Positions 10,874 to 22,959 of a stretch of DNA of 64,000 bases are shown here, one piece after another. The position numbers and the translations under genes were made by a program. Position 1 is the stretch's first letter; every line of letters begins with the position of its first letter. A model generated the notes under the pieces. The model had not been told where the DNA came from. It made no database searches and saw only the letters and a program-made list of their open reading frames with translations. This stretch comes from Moniliophthora roreri (taxonomy: Eukaryota > Basidiomycota > Agaricomycetes > Agaricales > Marasmiaceae): assembly GCA_001466705.2 (NCBI GenBank), contig LATX02000197.1:1-64000 (forward strand). The letters are read 5' to 3'.

Positions 10874-11451
10874 TGTTACGTTACTTGCGCAGCAACGACA
10901 ACAACTCTACAACACTTGATGTAGTGATGTGAAGTTAACTTCGACAAGAAAGGAAAGTTTCCTTTTTGAAGGAGTAAAGGTTCAAGTTAGAGAGCTAGCT
11001 TCGGAAAAGCTAGAGTTCAGAAGGTTCGTTCGTTGGCTAAACACAAGTTGATTAAACCAGGTCAAGCTGAAGAGCTTTAGACCTAGCAAACTATCTACTT
11101 ATACATCCTTTGTAGCTACTTGTTTGGATACAAACTGCAGAGTTGATATTGTTGTTTGCTAAACAAGTAGAAAGCAATAGAACATAGTAGATTGTCGATG
11201 AAATCATAAAGAAGGAATTCGACATCATAAGCGATGTCATCGGAAGGGGATAGAAACTAATGGAATAAAGTGAAGTCATGATGATGTCATAAATATCAAA
11301 GAAGGAAAAAAGAGGAACTGGGAATGTGGATAAGTCCAGATGTCAAGAAGAAACATAAGGTTGGGTGTCAATCTGTCTGTTATAGTAATACAAGAGGCAG
11401 GAGAGAAGAAAAGAGAGAAAAGTCTGTAAGAAATTGTAGCAAATTGTAACA
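10874..11451 (-). repeat. 5' LTR
   Basis: 578 bases with TGTTAC...GTAACA ends, followed on the plus strand by the GCCTT duplication at 11452-11456. It differs from the 3' LTR at about fifteen positions, nearly all transitions, with one small indel. Confidence 0.85.
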
Positions 11452-11456
11452 GCCTT

Positions 11457-12156
11457 CCATCTAGCAAATGGTGTTAGCGATGATCAAGAAGACAAAGCGA
11501 TGAGTACGCACATGCTTTGTTACGATAGTGTAATAATCTTCGTCGTAGAGTAGGCACTGAAGTAGGAATTTGAGGATGATCAGATACTTCAGTTTGAACT
11601 TGTCATATGCGCGTTTGTATCTTTCCATCTCTTCTTCATTCCTGAGACTCATCAAGATCCAGTCAGATCTGGATAAATGACATAGTAGATAGTATATATG
11701 CACATATCTTTGAACACATCCAACATCTTACCCCTCTCAAGATTCTCCATCTCCAAACCCCACCTGATAACCATTGAAATTGAGCCCAATCGCATATCTA
11801 CCTGGTGCAGCCAGTTGCCTCCGGCTCTCCTGAACTGGTCCCATAAACTGTTCCTGAGAACAACAAAATGGTTAGTATAAGAATGTATACAAATGAAAAG
11901 TCACCTATGAGCCAGACTTGGTATGCTCAACTTCTGATTTTGTCTTCTTGAACTCCTCGAGAAGAGTGTCTCCGCCTTCTGTAGGCTGATCTGCAGCAGG
12001 AGGGGGAGGAGGGGGAGGTGGCTGTGGCTGCAATGACTGTCTTTGGCTTTGGGACTGAGTTTCATGTCTGATAGTAGCAAATCCTATGGGAGGCATGAGA
12101 GGGACGAATACAGAGTACATGAAAAATTTGTAGATGGTGTTGGTTTGGAAGAACAA
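11457..12156 (-). pseudogene. right part of the unknown gene hit by the retrotransposon
   Basis: Minus-strand coding-like pieces include a proline-run segment (MPPIGFATIRHE... then eight consecutive Pro, 11905-12156), an exon-like stretch after a GTGACT...CTCAG intron, and MSLRNEEEMERYKRAYDKFK...VFLIIANTIC (11461-11648). The frame then meets a TAG and the target site. Across the insertion it resumes at 6182 downward. In-frame stops suggest the gene was already decayed or decayed later with the transposon. I do not recognise the family. Its position just downstream of the Spt5-like pseudogene suggests that both may belong to an older mobile element. Confidence 0.4.
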
Positions 12157-12645
12157 GTAGAGGAAAGATCTTTATACATATGGGGGAGGTAAGTAAGCAT
12201 GGGAAGAACTGAAGAACATCAACAAAAACAAATATGTCCATGGAGCCCAGGCACATCCATGCATATAGTAAGATAAATGCCTATTCAAGCGCTGAGGTAT
12301 AATCAATATCTTATGCATAGCAATTAACAAATAGAGAAGGAGGACTGAATTCTGCAGTAGGTTGTACTCATCGGACGTTGAGATCATGAAATGTTTCCCA
12401 GCTGTGATAAGGAAATAAGTGTCCAAGTTAATCTACTGAAAGGCTTCGACTTACCCAAAAGGGAAAAATAGACGCCTAGGGCGCAAACAACTTGTTGCCT
12501 AAGCAATTTCTGGTCCTAGAGCCCAGACACCCACCAGGGGTGGTTGCGATGAATAATGGTATATTGTATGTATGGTATACTCAAGAAATACAACCTGGGA
12601 TATCGCTACATGTCAAGAAAGTATCAAGAAATTACTAAAAATACA

Positions 12646-15414
12646 CTAACACTGGCAATTGTCATTATTAGACCGGCTATAGTCTTTATAGTACTGTCCC
12701 AAGGCATTTCTAATCTCTGTACCGACATACAGAACACAAGCATCTGTAGATAAAAACCTGCATTTGACACCAAAGTCTATGGTTCGTCCCTTGATGTCAG
12801 CCTCGAACCCATGCAGATACCTGACGCCATTATAATTTGCACTTGACGACCAGTAGATGATCTGGTTCGCAAATTCACCTTGAAAGATGAAAATGGGATC
12901 CACTGTGTTTGCAATGAGGTTGACTAGAGAGACCTTGATGTTTTCTGGCAGCAGATGCTGCTTCTTGTAATGCTCGATAATGGCAGTCTTCTCCCTATTG
13001 CAGATAACGAGACAAAGGTTCTCAGGCTTGTGATGTAATTGCGCTTAGGATGGAATGTGGGATTCAATGGTCGTTCAACCAGGTGGAGAGGTAGTTCCCA
13101 GCTGTAGTAGTGAGTCAGTATTAGATAAAGAATGAGAAGGCAGAGACTTACTGCTCGTCAATGAGGTCTTCATAGTCATACATTTGGCGCTGACCCTGCC
13201 TGCCTATAACCTCAGACTCAACAGTGATCCACAATCCACTCTTGGTCTTCTGGCGTATGTGGATATCGTACACCTGAGCAACATCCCCCTTGTTATAATG
13301 TCCTTTGGCATATATAAGAACACGTCTATCCTTCCAAGGAATAGCGCCTGTTCGAGCCTTTTTGATCTTGGCTGAAGCTTCTACGTGGTCCATGACAAAC
13401 ACCTGCTGTGGCAGTCACCGTAGGGCAAGCTTTTCGTTCCATTCAGATCGAAACTACTGCCAATCTTGGCGAGTTGTAATCCCACAAGGGCTCTGAACCG
13501 CTGCCTCCATCCACAGTGTTTGATGAAAAGTTTCAGGCTCGCGTCTGAATGCGTACCCTTGGCTTTTTTCATGCCGAGGAGTCAACCTGAAGGAATTTGT
13601 GTGACCAGAGAAGTCATGATTGATGTTGTTGTTGGGATGCTTCATGATGACAAAGTCGTCGTCAAAACTGTTGGGAATGATGACAAAGCCTTCGACGCCA
13701 GAGACGTGGCATACAAAGTCACTGGGTAGCCATGACTTGATGAGCTTCCACCCAAAACAATGTTCACCCACTCGAGTGGTAAGAGAGTCTCGAGAAGTCG
13801 GATCACAATCATCAGGTGCAGGGTAATAGCACCAGACAACTGGACTGCCAGGGAAGTGAGAGATCACTACACCTTGTTGGCCTGAAGGTGCCGTGACCAT
13901 TTCACTGATGTCAAACCTCCAGTCCTCAATAGGAGGAAAGTTGCTGATGACTGCCGGATAGCTGCACTTGAGAAGTATGCGACCTTCTTGAGAATTTGGC
14001 AATCATCCAAGAGGCTTGATCATGGACTTGTCTACAATCTGCACCCTCATCCCATGCTGGAAGTCACCATCAGGATAGACAGTGATCCTCCTATGCTTCT
14101 TCCCATACTGGGTGGGATCCCAAGCCATTTTGATGCCTTCAGGTCGGCGAGACTGTATAAGTGGGTTGAAAGTTAGGCTCTGAGGGAACTGCTCCTTCGT
14201 TGGCTGGGATTGAGGCATGTCGCAGGCAAGAATGTGGAGAATAAAGAGTACCGTGACTGCACGTCCATCAACATTCAGAACAAGGGCAGGGTCATCAAAG
14301 TACAATGGCTTTCCGGGCTTTGGTAGCTCAGGTTCGTAGCTCTGGCCTCTGGTGGGCTTGCTAGACACTTCATGCTCCATTTGCTGGTGGATGTCACCTA
14401 TATCGCCCATGGGCACATTCTCCTCAGTTAAACCCTGCCATGTTGAAGGGTTATCGAGTCTTGTCTTCTTCCTGGGTGGCCCAGATGCTTCCTCCTCACT
14501 ATTCGGCTCTTTCTTCGGCTTTTCAATCGGACCAAGCCTAACCCAGACACCTGCCTTTAGAACAGGCTTCTTTGGGTCTGGCTGGCGTTTCTCCACTCCG
14601 CCGGTGATAGCTTTAGCGATGCTAGACGACATTGAAAGTGCATGAAGGATATCAAGAGGGTCAGACAGCACTGTCATATGGACGCCGTTGATGCCACCAG
14701 TTCGGGTATGGTGAGTGTACATGCAACCATGAAGGATGCTAGCTGCACGAGGGCTATCCTGGGTCTGTATGTAGACATAACCAGAACCGCAAGATCTGGG
14801 TCGAGTGAGGGAAAAGATGTTGTCTTTGGTGTCTTTCTTCTGGTAGCCTACAATGAAGTTTATGACGTCCTGTTTGCGATAAGGCTAGACAACATTAGAT
14901 AGTGAAAGGATACCGAGTAGGAATGGACATACCTTACACTTGACCGACCAAACTTCTTGTGAGCGATACCTCTTGACGTTAGGATCGTCCTCATCGAACT
15001 CGAGTGCTGATCCTTCAACACCACTGCTTCCTTGATCCAACACCAGCCCAGAACCTCCATCAATAGCTGAATTGTCACCAGCAGATTCATCTTGAGGTTC
15101 TGAAAAGAGCGAATCCTGGTCTGAGAATAGCGAGTCGTGATCGTCGGCGTCCAGCGATCTATTAAGAGCCTGATAGTTGACGGGCCTCCCTACGTCGTCG
15201 TCGTCGTTTATGAACCCATCTGGTGTAGAATAAAAGGTCGTTAGCTTGAGAATGATGAGAGAATGTCAAAATGACCCATACCGCCTTCATCGTCCTCAGA
15301 ATCGTAACCCCCTCTATTGACAGCAGCCTCCAGATCCAAGAATTGATGGACATTGGCCTGAGCAGCCTCTTCAGCTTGCTGAGACGACAATGACGACCCC
15401 ATATTGCCTGCAAA
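12646..15414 (-). pseudogene. Spt5-like NGN/KOW protein, nonsense-decayed
   Basis: Starts at MGSSLSSQQAEEAAQANVHQ. Exon 1 ends at a GTATGG donor (near 15279) and a second intron (about 14884-14932) is clean. An acidic N-terminus is followed by an NGN-like domain (QEVWSVKCKPYRKQD, then SLTRPRSCGSGYVYIQTQDS) and later KOW-like pieces (APSGQQGVVISHF, VCHVSGVEGFVIIPN). Spt5-like NGN/KOW proteins are expanded in Agaricomycetes and I infer membership from this pattern. In-frame stops occur at 14003-14005 (TGA), 13454-13456 (TAG) and 13415-13417 (TGA) with no frame change between them. A frameshift lies near 13040, after the intron following 13148. The gene is head-to-head with the Plavaka transposase, so it may be an accessory gene of a compound element. 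True housekeeping Spt5 is much longer and would not be decayed. Confidence 0.5.
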
Positions 15415-15600
15415 AACCGCCTTTCAGCATGGGTTTTCCTTTGTTTTTTCATCGAAAAAAAAGATTCTCAAATTCAATTTTATGGTCTTTTCGACACTCA
15501 AATTGCATAGGAATGTATTGAAATACTATTCTACACTACTATAGATTCCAGAAAAATACTTACATGGGACGACAGCAAGTGAGGGAGCTCAACACAGGTG

Positions 15601-15785
15601 TCAATGATGGTGGTTGTGGAAAAAGGGAAAAAAATAGTAAGTCCCACACGCGTGGCAGTATTGATCTGAATAATCTTGAGGTGGTCAACTCACATGAGTT
15701 GACCAGCCCAACATTATTCAGACCAATACTGCCACATGCATGGGACTTACTATTTTTTCCCTTTTTCCGCAACCACCACCATTGA
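15601..15785. repeat. 185-bp near-perfect palindrome
   Basis: The two arms are reverse complements with few mismatches, centred at about 15693 (AACTCA-CA-TGAGTT). Each arm carries a GGTGGTTG motif, a poly-A/T block and a CCCACACGCGTGGCAGTA-like block. There is no loop to speak of. It lies between the divergent Spt5-like and Plavaka genes. It could be a foldback MITE or a hairpin regulatory element. Open frames on both strands here are simply the palindrome read twice. Confidence 0.85.
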
Positions 15786-18700
15786 TAATGACAGTAAGTA
15801 TTCAATCAACTTCAGTACAGTAGATTTATTATAGTACATAAAATATAATTATATATCATACCAATTTAAGATTCAGGCATGGTTAAAGGCCATAAAGAAC
15901 AAAAAAAAAAAAATTTATCTATGTTAATTCCATGCTGTAAAACGATGCTGATGGCTGTTTTCCTTCATTGCCAGATCTTTAATCCCACATTCATTAATCC
16001 AATGGCACATTCAAATCAATGTCCGTTTTGCTCGAACAACTTCAATGGCAGTCACACTTTGAAAACACACATGGGGCAATGTACAAAACATAGAGATAGT
16101 ATGGGCAGTATAGGTAATGCCTTTAGAGCTAAGCGTGCTGAGCTGGGTACTATGAATCTTTACAGCCCATCAGTGAGTTACTATGTTCTATTGCCTGGAA
16201 TAGTATACTGACCATATGTCAATAGTTATCACTACTTGCACCTCCACCTGCACTTCCAGATCCTGAACCAGAACCAATGCTCTTGAAGCCAGAACCAATG
16301 CTACCGGAGCCAGAACCAATGCTACCTGAGCCAGAACTGATGCTACCGGAGCCAGAACTGATGCCTCCTGAACCTGAACCAGAACTTCCAGCAAAGTGAC
16401 CTTGTAGGAAGCCTGCACAGTTTAGTGACAAGAACTTTGTTACCCAGGCATCAGTATTCAAGAAAGGTACAAGACACCAGAGAACAAACTCGCAAACTCG
16501 CTCTCGTCCCCCTTCTCTTGATTCTCCACAGTCTCTGCCATCCGTCCAGCAAGAGGATCCCATTGTCGAATCGAATATTGAGGAGGATAATACACCCAAA
16601 CGCACTTATGTCAAGACCCAGCCCAATAAATGGGGTCTTTTCCATGTTTACGATGACTCAGAGCCATCTCGATATCCAGATACGAATCTCATGTCCAGTG
16701 ATGTCACTGATGACCTCACTGTTCCAGTAGAAGAGACCAAGGAGGAGGACGAGAGGCTGTCAGTGGCTATGGGTGGTATTTCAATCACCCCGAAGGAACC
16801 ACCAGCACCAACAGATCCTTCACCTCTAGATCCCACATCATATGCACCTTTCAAAAATATCACACAGTATCACCTCATCCACTACCTTTACTCTGAAAAG
16901 ACGCTCTCTCCCGATGTTGTGACTGAATTGGTCAGAATTGTTTTCAATCAACCTGACTATGAACCCTCACACCCCAATGGCTTCAATGCAAAGACTGAGC
17001 TCAAACACTTGGATCAACATATAGAAGCCCAGGCCGCCTCAGCAAAAGCAGATACAGCTACGCCCTTTGAGGGCCAGACTGACGTCTGGCATAAAGGCAA
17101 GATATCTATTCTGATGCCATGTCCCAGGACATCCTTTGCATCAGAGGCAGATGCTCTGCAGCTCGTCATCGAAGTATGGCACCGCAAGCTGATGGATGTT
17201 ATACGCAGTCTCATGCAGAGCAAGGATTTCTTCAAAATGCATCTCAAACCCTATAAGCTTTTTTATCAGCAATCTACGGACTCATGCCCGATTCGGGTTT
17301 ACACTGAGGCTTATACCTCGAATCGTGCAATCGAGATTGCACAGAAGAAGCTGAAGGATCCCATTCTGGAGACTATTATTCTCCTTCTGATGTTTGGATC
17401 AGATGCTTCACACCTTGCCAATTTTGGCACCACATCTTTGTGGCCCATTTATCTATGGCTGGGGAATCTCACCAAATACCTTCGAGGTATGCCGCAATTC
17501 CATGCTGCACAGCATATCATGTATATACCTCATGTACATCCAGTTCTCCTTCTCAAACAACAGATTTGCTGACCGGTTATTAGTTGCCAGACCTCATCAA
17601 GGATATCTATACACGCCACTATGGAAAGCCACCTACAGAAGAAATGATACGTCACCTCAGACGAGAGGTCATTCAGGCAGCGTGGGGTCTGTTACTCGAC
17701 GATGAATTTGTCGAGGCATATGTGAATGGAGCAGTGTTCAAGTGCGCAGATCATGTAGAGAGGTTCTCGCAGACTGAGCTGTTTTCATATGCAGCTGATT
17801 ATCCAGAAAAGTAAGTTTTCATATTTCTGAGGTCAAGTTCAATGCTAAATCGTCATTATAGAATTGCTGTTGTGTGCACAAAGCATCTCAGAAAATGTCT
17901 TTGCATTCGGTGCCTCACCGAGAGGTCCCTTGTACCACTTATGGGTACACCACAAGATATGAAGTGTCGCATCATCAAACAGCATGTCGATAGCAAGCAT
18001 AGACAGGACAAGGTCGAAAATGTGTGCAAATACATGTTCAAGCATGGATATAGTCCTGAGAGTGATGCAGTAAAGGGGTTGCTAGACGCCGAGTCACTTA
18101 CACCAATTCGCATAAGTGCTTTGTTTGACATGGTTATTTTCTCGTTCTCACCAGGTCAACAGAATGTGTTCTCACAGAGGTTATTGAAGTATGGCTTTGA
18201 CGTTCACAGGATGATGGTGGTTGATGCACTGCACGACGTTGAGCTTGGTGTTTGCAAGGCAATAGTGATACACATACTTCGTGTGGTTGTCACACAGAAA
18301 GAGGATCATACTCTTGATCAACAGTTAGTGTACTACCTCTATGTGTTTGTAGTCTGCCCTCATCTGTTTGCAGTTTTCATCTTACTCCAACATTTGGGAG
18401 GGATACCATATGCAGGTTTCAAAACAATGTGTCACAGTTGAAAAAGCTCGCCGCTAGGGACTATGAAGACATATTGCAGGTATGCGGTCTTGATATCTAA
18501 ATGACTGTAAACAACGCTGACATATTGGTAGTGCTCTATGCCTTGCTTTGAGGGACTTTTGGGACAAGGCCGCCTCGAAAGGGTGGTGATGGACTTGCTA
18601 TTCGACATGCTGCAGTGGCATGCATACGCTAAATTGCGCATGCATGACGATTCAACAGTGGAGTCTTTCAAAAAGGCAACGACTAGTCTGGGAAAGAGCA

Positions 18701-18878
18701 CTAGGCTTTTTGCAAGTGAAGTCAATTCGATTGTAACAAAAGAGTTACCTGGAGAGGTCAATAAATGTAGTCGAACTGCTGCCAAGAAAGCGACAAGAGA
18801 AGCGAAGACCAACAAAGCAGGAGATGATGCCACTACTGCTTCTGGACGCGCTGCCAGCATACCATGTAGTACTTTATT

Positions 18879-21329
18879 CATTCTCCCCAGCTTTGCAACC
18901 CCGACGCGTTATAATGTTCCCGCTATGTTGTAAGGCCTTGATGAATGATAATTGCTCTCATCCTTTTTTGCAAGCCTGCCTTGGAACAAATAATAATTCG
19001 CCCTGGGTGCGAATAATAAGTGGGAAACACCAGCAATGCCAAATTCGGCAGTCGCATTACAGATGTTTTCCACGGTTGGATCCTTACTTCCTCCTTTCAT
19101 GTTCCTTCCTCTGTCATGCAGTGTAGTGTTCTACGGCTGTGGTGCGTATCCCTGTCATATCAATGTCTCCCGTATTCTGTGCTTACACTTTATCATAGCA
19201 TCACCAAACATTACCCCTATGCCACACTGTTATTCGTCCAGCCAGCACCCTACACTACCCAATTATCATCCAACCTCTTCTTGCATCCAGTGCTCCGCCG
19301 CATCACTTGAACCCAAACCTTCACGTCAGTTGGTGCGCCTTATTCCCCTGCACGCATTATAATTCACGCCCTTCAGATGTCTCCGCTACCTCCGTGATTT
19401 TAACTCCCTTCGGACTGTACAGTTCTCAGTTTGGAATCATCCGAGTCTGTATTTCAACTCGTGGAGCCCCCTGAAGCACCCTTTTTGATGTTTTCCCCAT
19501 CCCGTGGGAGGCTAGTCGGTACCGTCACTTGGGCAGGCAACAAGGAGGTAACAGTGTTGATTGGAAGGTCCGTTTCATATCCTTTCATTGAATTGACAGT
19601 TATTACCTAGCGTAGTACTGATCCCGCCGGAACCTGAAGGCACCGAAGACATATATACCCCGCCATAATGCTACCTTACGAAGATTCTGACCCAGACTAC
19701 ATACATATCCCTCACTCTTACTATACTTTACGCTTTACTCATGGCTACTCAACATAACATCTCATAATATAAACTATTTTGGGTATGGAAAAGTTCCCCT
19801 GAAGTCTCGAGGCAATATGAGCCTCACTAGCGCGCTATCGTTCACCGACACTCCAAATATAGCAGCCTCTACTACTGAGCACTCAGTAAACATTGGCCAA
19901 ACGGAACAACATCAGACTACTAGGCTACAGTTCGGTCTCTCAGCAAAGATCGACGAGCATTGCATAGTGTTGTCAAATTTAGAAATATTAATTGCCTTTT
20001 TTGGAAGATTCTTACCTGTTATGGCAAGAATTTTAGAGAGATCATCGGCTGCATTTTCAAATATCCTATTGTACCATAAACGTCCGCAGGGTTTAGTATG
20101 GGCTGCAGGTATGTATTGAAACAAATTCTGATGCCTTTGAGATGATATTCAGTTGATTTTCTGTTGTTGGTGTGGGGGGATATTTTTTGTGGCCGTCGAG
20201 AGATATAATTTATAAGTAAAGTGTGAACGAAAGCCATTCTGAGCTTGTGTGTCGCTTGACTTTTTCATTTGAGGATCTAATAGCGCTGGGAGCACTCAGT
20301 TTGGCCTTTTCTATGCTCCGACTCAAGTGGTAATATCTACCAGGTCTGCAAATGATGTGGTGGATATGTATGAGAAAAGTTCTTCCCTGAACACTAGTTC
20401 CGACGAGCCGGACGTAGTTCAATTCCAAGCGTCTATTCAGCGCTTGTGGAATCTTGACGTTACATAAAAGGTAAATAGGTAAAGACTACTCAGTAAATTA
20501 CCTCATAAAGACTCAGGAATGGCAGCGAGCATGTAGAAGGATCAGGGTAAGTAGAAATGCTGAATGATAATGAGACTGAGTCCATGAAAACAGGCAACAA
20601 TGCATACCTAAGATATCAAGAAGTGAGGTTTGATGAAATAAGGAAGTTTTGCTTGTGATCGTGAGGCTTAGGATGCCGGGGAAAAAATTCATGAGAGAGC
20701 GTGCGCAAAGAGTTCCAGGATTGTCGTATCAGCTGAGGTCGAATGATTATTTGACAGGTATCCGGGACAGGGTACTGTATGTGAATGCTAATAATTCCGT
20801 GTCATTCAAAAATAACTTGTACACAACATATCTGAAATCCGAGGAAGCATGAGGTCGAATTATAATTTGCCAAAGTGGTCGGGATAGAAATGTTCGGGGA
20901 GAATGATAATTCGATGCGAGCCTGAGAGGCAGGTGGTATCCAGGAGGTAGCCGAGGGACAATTATTAATAGCTCGAGCTGAGCCAAATAATAAAGGTGCG
21001 CACCTAGCGGATCAGATCAACACAAAGTGGGGGAGAATGATAATTCTGTATGAGAGGCAGGTATCCGGGAGGTAGCTGAGGGATAATTATTATTATCTCA
21101 AGCTCAGCCAAATGATAAACATACGCACCTATGAGCAAAGAGCAGTGAAACCACAGAGGCAGAATGACAATTCAGCAGTGTGTTGTAGATTAATAAATAT
21201 GGTCAAGGAATGGGAAGGGGGAAATGATAAAGGTACTGGTGGGAATAATAAAGGTACCGAATTTGGTCATGACGTGCAGTTGGCAGGGTCCGCTTTATAA
21301 CGTGTCGGGGTTGCATTGCTGGGGAGAAT
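18879..21329. mobile_element. 2.45-kb non-autonomous TIR element inside the Plavaka gene
   Basis: Left end 18880-18914 (ATTCTCCCCAGC, GCAACCCCGACGCGTTATAA) and right end 21295-21329 are inverted repeats with few mismatches. The flanking nine bases are near-identical (TACTTTATT at 18870, TACATTATT at 21330), consistent with a 9-bp target duplication with one change, as in Mutator-like elements. Plavaka coding sequence resumes after the right end. The inside has no recognisable transposase. A frame at 19817-20119 (MSLTSALSFTDTPN) is the best ORF but matches nothing I know. Subterminal repeats of GATAATTC and AATAATTCGC type occur near both ends. Confidence 0.7.
20896..21130. repeat. subterminal tandem repeat of the nested element
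   Basis: Two diverged units of about 110-130 bases (from 20896 and from 21029) share GGGGAGAATGATAATTC, a GAGAGGCAGGT...GGTAGC block and AGCTCAGCCAAATGATAAA-like ends followed by CGCACCTA. The unit start resembles the element's own right terminus (GGGGAGAAT). These may be transposase-binding repeats. Confidence 0.6.
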
Positions 21330-22959
21330 TACATTATTTCTACATGGACTGCTCGCGCTGCCGCTAACGCCATGCACGAAAATGGTCCTAAGGTGAAGGT
21401 CTTTAGGCTCGATACTGCAAAATTCCATTTTCTTGGAGATTATCCTCGATCGATTAAAGAGGATGGTCCAACTGACAGTCATTCTACCCTGCATGTACAT
21501 ATAACCCTACTTTTCTCCAATCTCTTTCTGATCCACTTGACAGACCGAAGTGGAACATAAAACTTCGAAGAAGCGTTATCAACATACGAGTAAGCATCAT
21601 TTTGAAGGACAGCTTGCAAGAATGGACCAGCGAGTTCGTCATATGGAGCATATCAGACGATGAATCGAGAAGACTCATGCCGGCCCAGAAAGAAATTGAA
21701 GTTCACAAGATTCTTGGGATCAATGATCAAGAACCGCTGCCAGCCCCGGACATCAAGAAGCATTACCAAATGGCTCGTGGCGAGCGATATGGTGTCAGGC
21801 TCTCAGATATGGCAAGATTGGCTCAAAGTGATCACACAGCCAGGGTGATATTTTTATCTACTTCAATGATTCAGGAGCTCACTTTTCACTCCAGTTCTTC
21901 GTGCCAAAGCTCAAGGACCACGTTCTTCACCGCTTTTATGGTCCAGATTCGAGTACCCAATATACAGAGGATGATAGATCGAAACTCTTTTTCCATAATG
22001 GCAAGATCTATCAGCACAAGAAACTGCGAATTCACTTCGATACTTATGATTTACGCCACAGGCAAGACTCAGTCAATCCTCGTAATCATGCTGATATTAT
22101 AATGTTAAACTCAGAAGCCGATAATAACCCGGATGCACACCCTTATCTATATGCCAGAGTATTGGGTGTCTTCCATATGACGGTTACGATTCGTGGTGAT
22201 CCCAAGGCTGACACTCACAATATCGAACGTCGCTTTGAATTCCTGTGGGTACGCTGGTATCAGCTCGACACTGACTACAAGTCAGGATTCCAATTCAGGA
22301 GACTCCATCATCTATACTTTCCTGAAGCGTCGGATGAGGGATCGTTTGATTTCGTTGACCCTAATGATGTTATCCGTGGTATCCATCTCATTCCTGGATT
22401 CTCGCATGGGGCAGATTCACAACAGTGGGACCGTCTTCAGCCAGATTCAGTCGCACGTCAATTGCATGTTCTAAACTTGGAAGGCCAGAAAGAGAGGGAA
22501 GAAAGTGATTGGGAGTATTACTACATCAACATGTAAGTCTCGGCGAGATTTTATACGCGTGACTTTGAATCTGACATGGCTGTAGGTTCGTAGACCGCGA
22601 CATGTTTATGCGTTTCCGTGGGGGCGGGATAGGACACCGGGAATTCAAAAAGTACATGGGACAATTTGAGCACGACTCGGGCCTACATGATCAAGTACTT
22701 CCAGAGTATGACTCTGACGGCGAGGAAATCACGGTGAAGGACAATGCGATGGACATTGATGAGCAGGATGAGCAATTTCATGCCAACCCTGTGGGTAATA
22801 ATGACACAGAGGAAGAGAGTGACTCAAATGGCAGTGGCAGTGATTCGGACTTTGAGGATATAAATGAAGAAAGTGATGATGACGGTGATACGCCTTATAG
22901 GGAAGACTCTCCGGGACAGGGAACGCTGTAGTTGTACTTGCTACCATGTATGTAACAGC

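Larger units (their letters stand above)
6183..11451 (-). mobile_element. Ty3/gypsy chromodomain retrotransposon (decayed, gap inside)
   Basis: On the minus strand the order is 5' LTR (10874-11451), a gap at the N (10868), RT-RNase H-integrase-chromodomain, an extra 3' ORF, a polypurine tract and the 3' LTR (6183-6761). GCCTT flanks both ends. The two LTRs differ at about fifteen positions, nearly all transitions, so the insertion is not recent. Gag, protease and the N-terminal part of RT are absent. The contig ends at 10867 within RT and the next begins at the inner edge of the LTR, so this region is probably unassembled rather than deleted. The target was another decayed gene, seen at 5859-6182 and 11457-12160. 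All coding parts carry premature stops, so the copy is dead. Confidence 0.9.
16002..22931 (+). pseudogene. Plavaka-type (CACTA-group) transposase, split by an insertion
   Basis: Exons carry an N-terminal zinc finger (CPFCSNNF...KTHMGQC, 16002-16172), a PEPEP repeat, then the Plavaka core: FGTTSLWPIYLWLGNLTKYL, DHVERFSQTELFSYAADYPE, CTKHLRKCLCIRCL, VDALHDVELGVCKAIVIHIL, FGRDTICRFQNNVSQLKKLA, FRLDTAKFHFLGDYPRSIKE, HADIIML...PYLYARVLGVFH, LWVRWYQLD, DPNDVIRGIHLIPGFSHG and FVDRDMFMRFRGGGIGH. An acidic tail ends at 22931. Clear introns are 17534-17583, 17811-17861, 18324-18373 and 18480-18531. Damage includes an in-frame TGA near 16400, a frameshift near 21660, and a 2.45-kb TIR element at 18880-21329 that cuts the coding exon. 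The family assignment rests on the order and spacing of these blocks. Confidence 0.85.

Noticed and set aside
10874..11451. Solo LTR instead of a 5' LTR
   Set aside because: The bases before it (CCTTT) do not reproduce the GCCTT duplication exactly, and it diverges from the 3' LTR as expected for a pair. A solo LTR on another haplotype remains possible.
15560..15805. Similar ORFs on opposite strands
   Set aside because: They are the same palindrome read in both directions, not genes.
16188..16605. Minus-strand Gly/Ser-rich ORFs (GSGSGS-type repeats)
   Set aside because: They are the antisense of the PEPEP repeat and following exon of the Plavaka gene.
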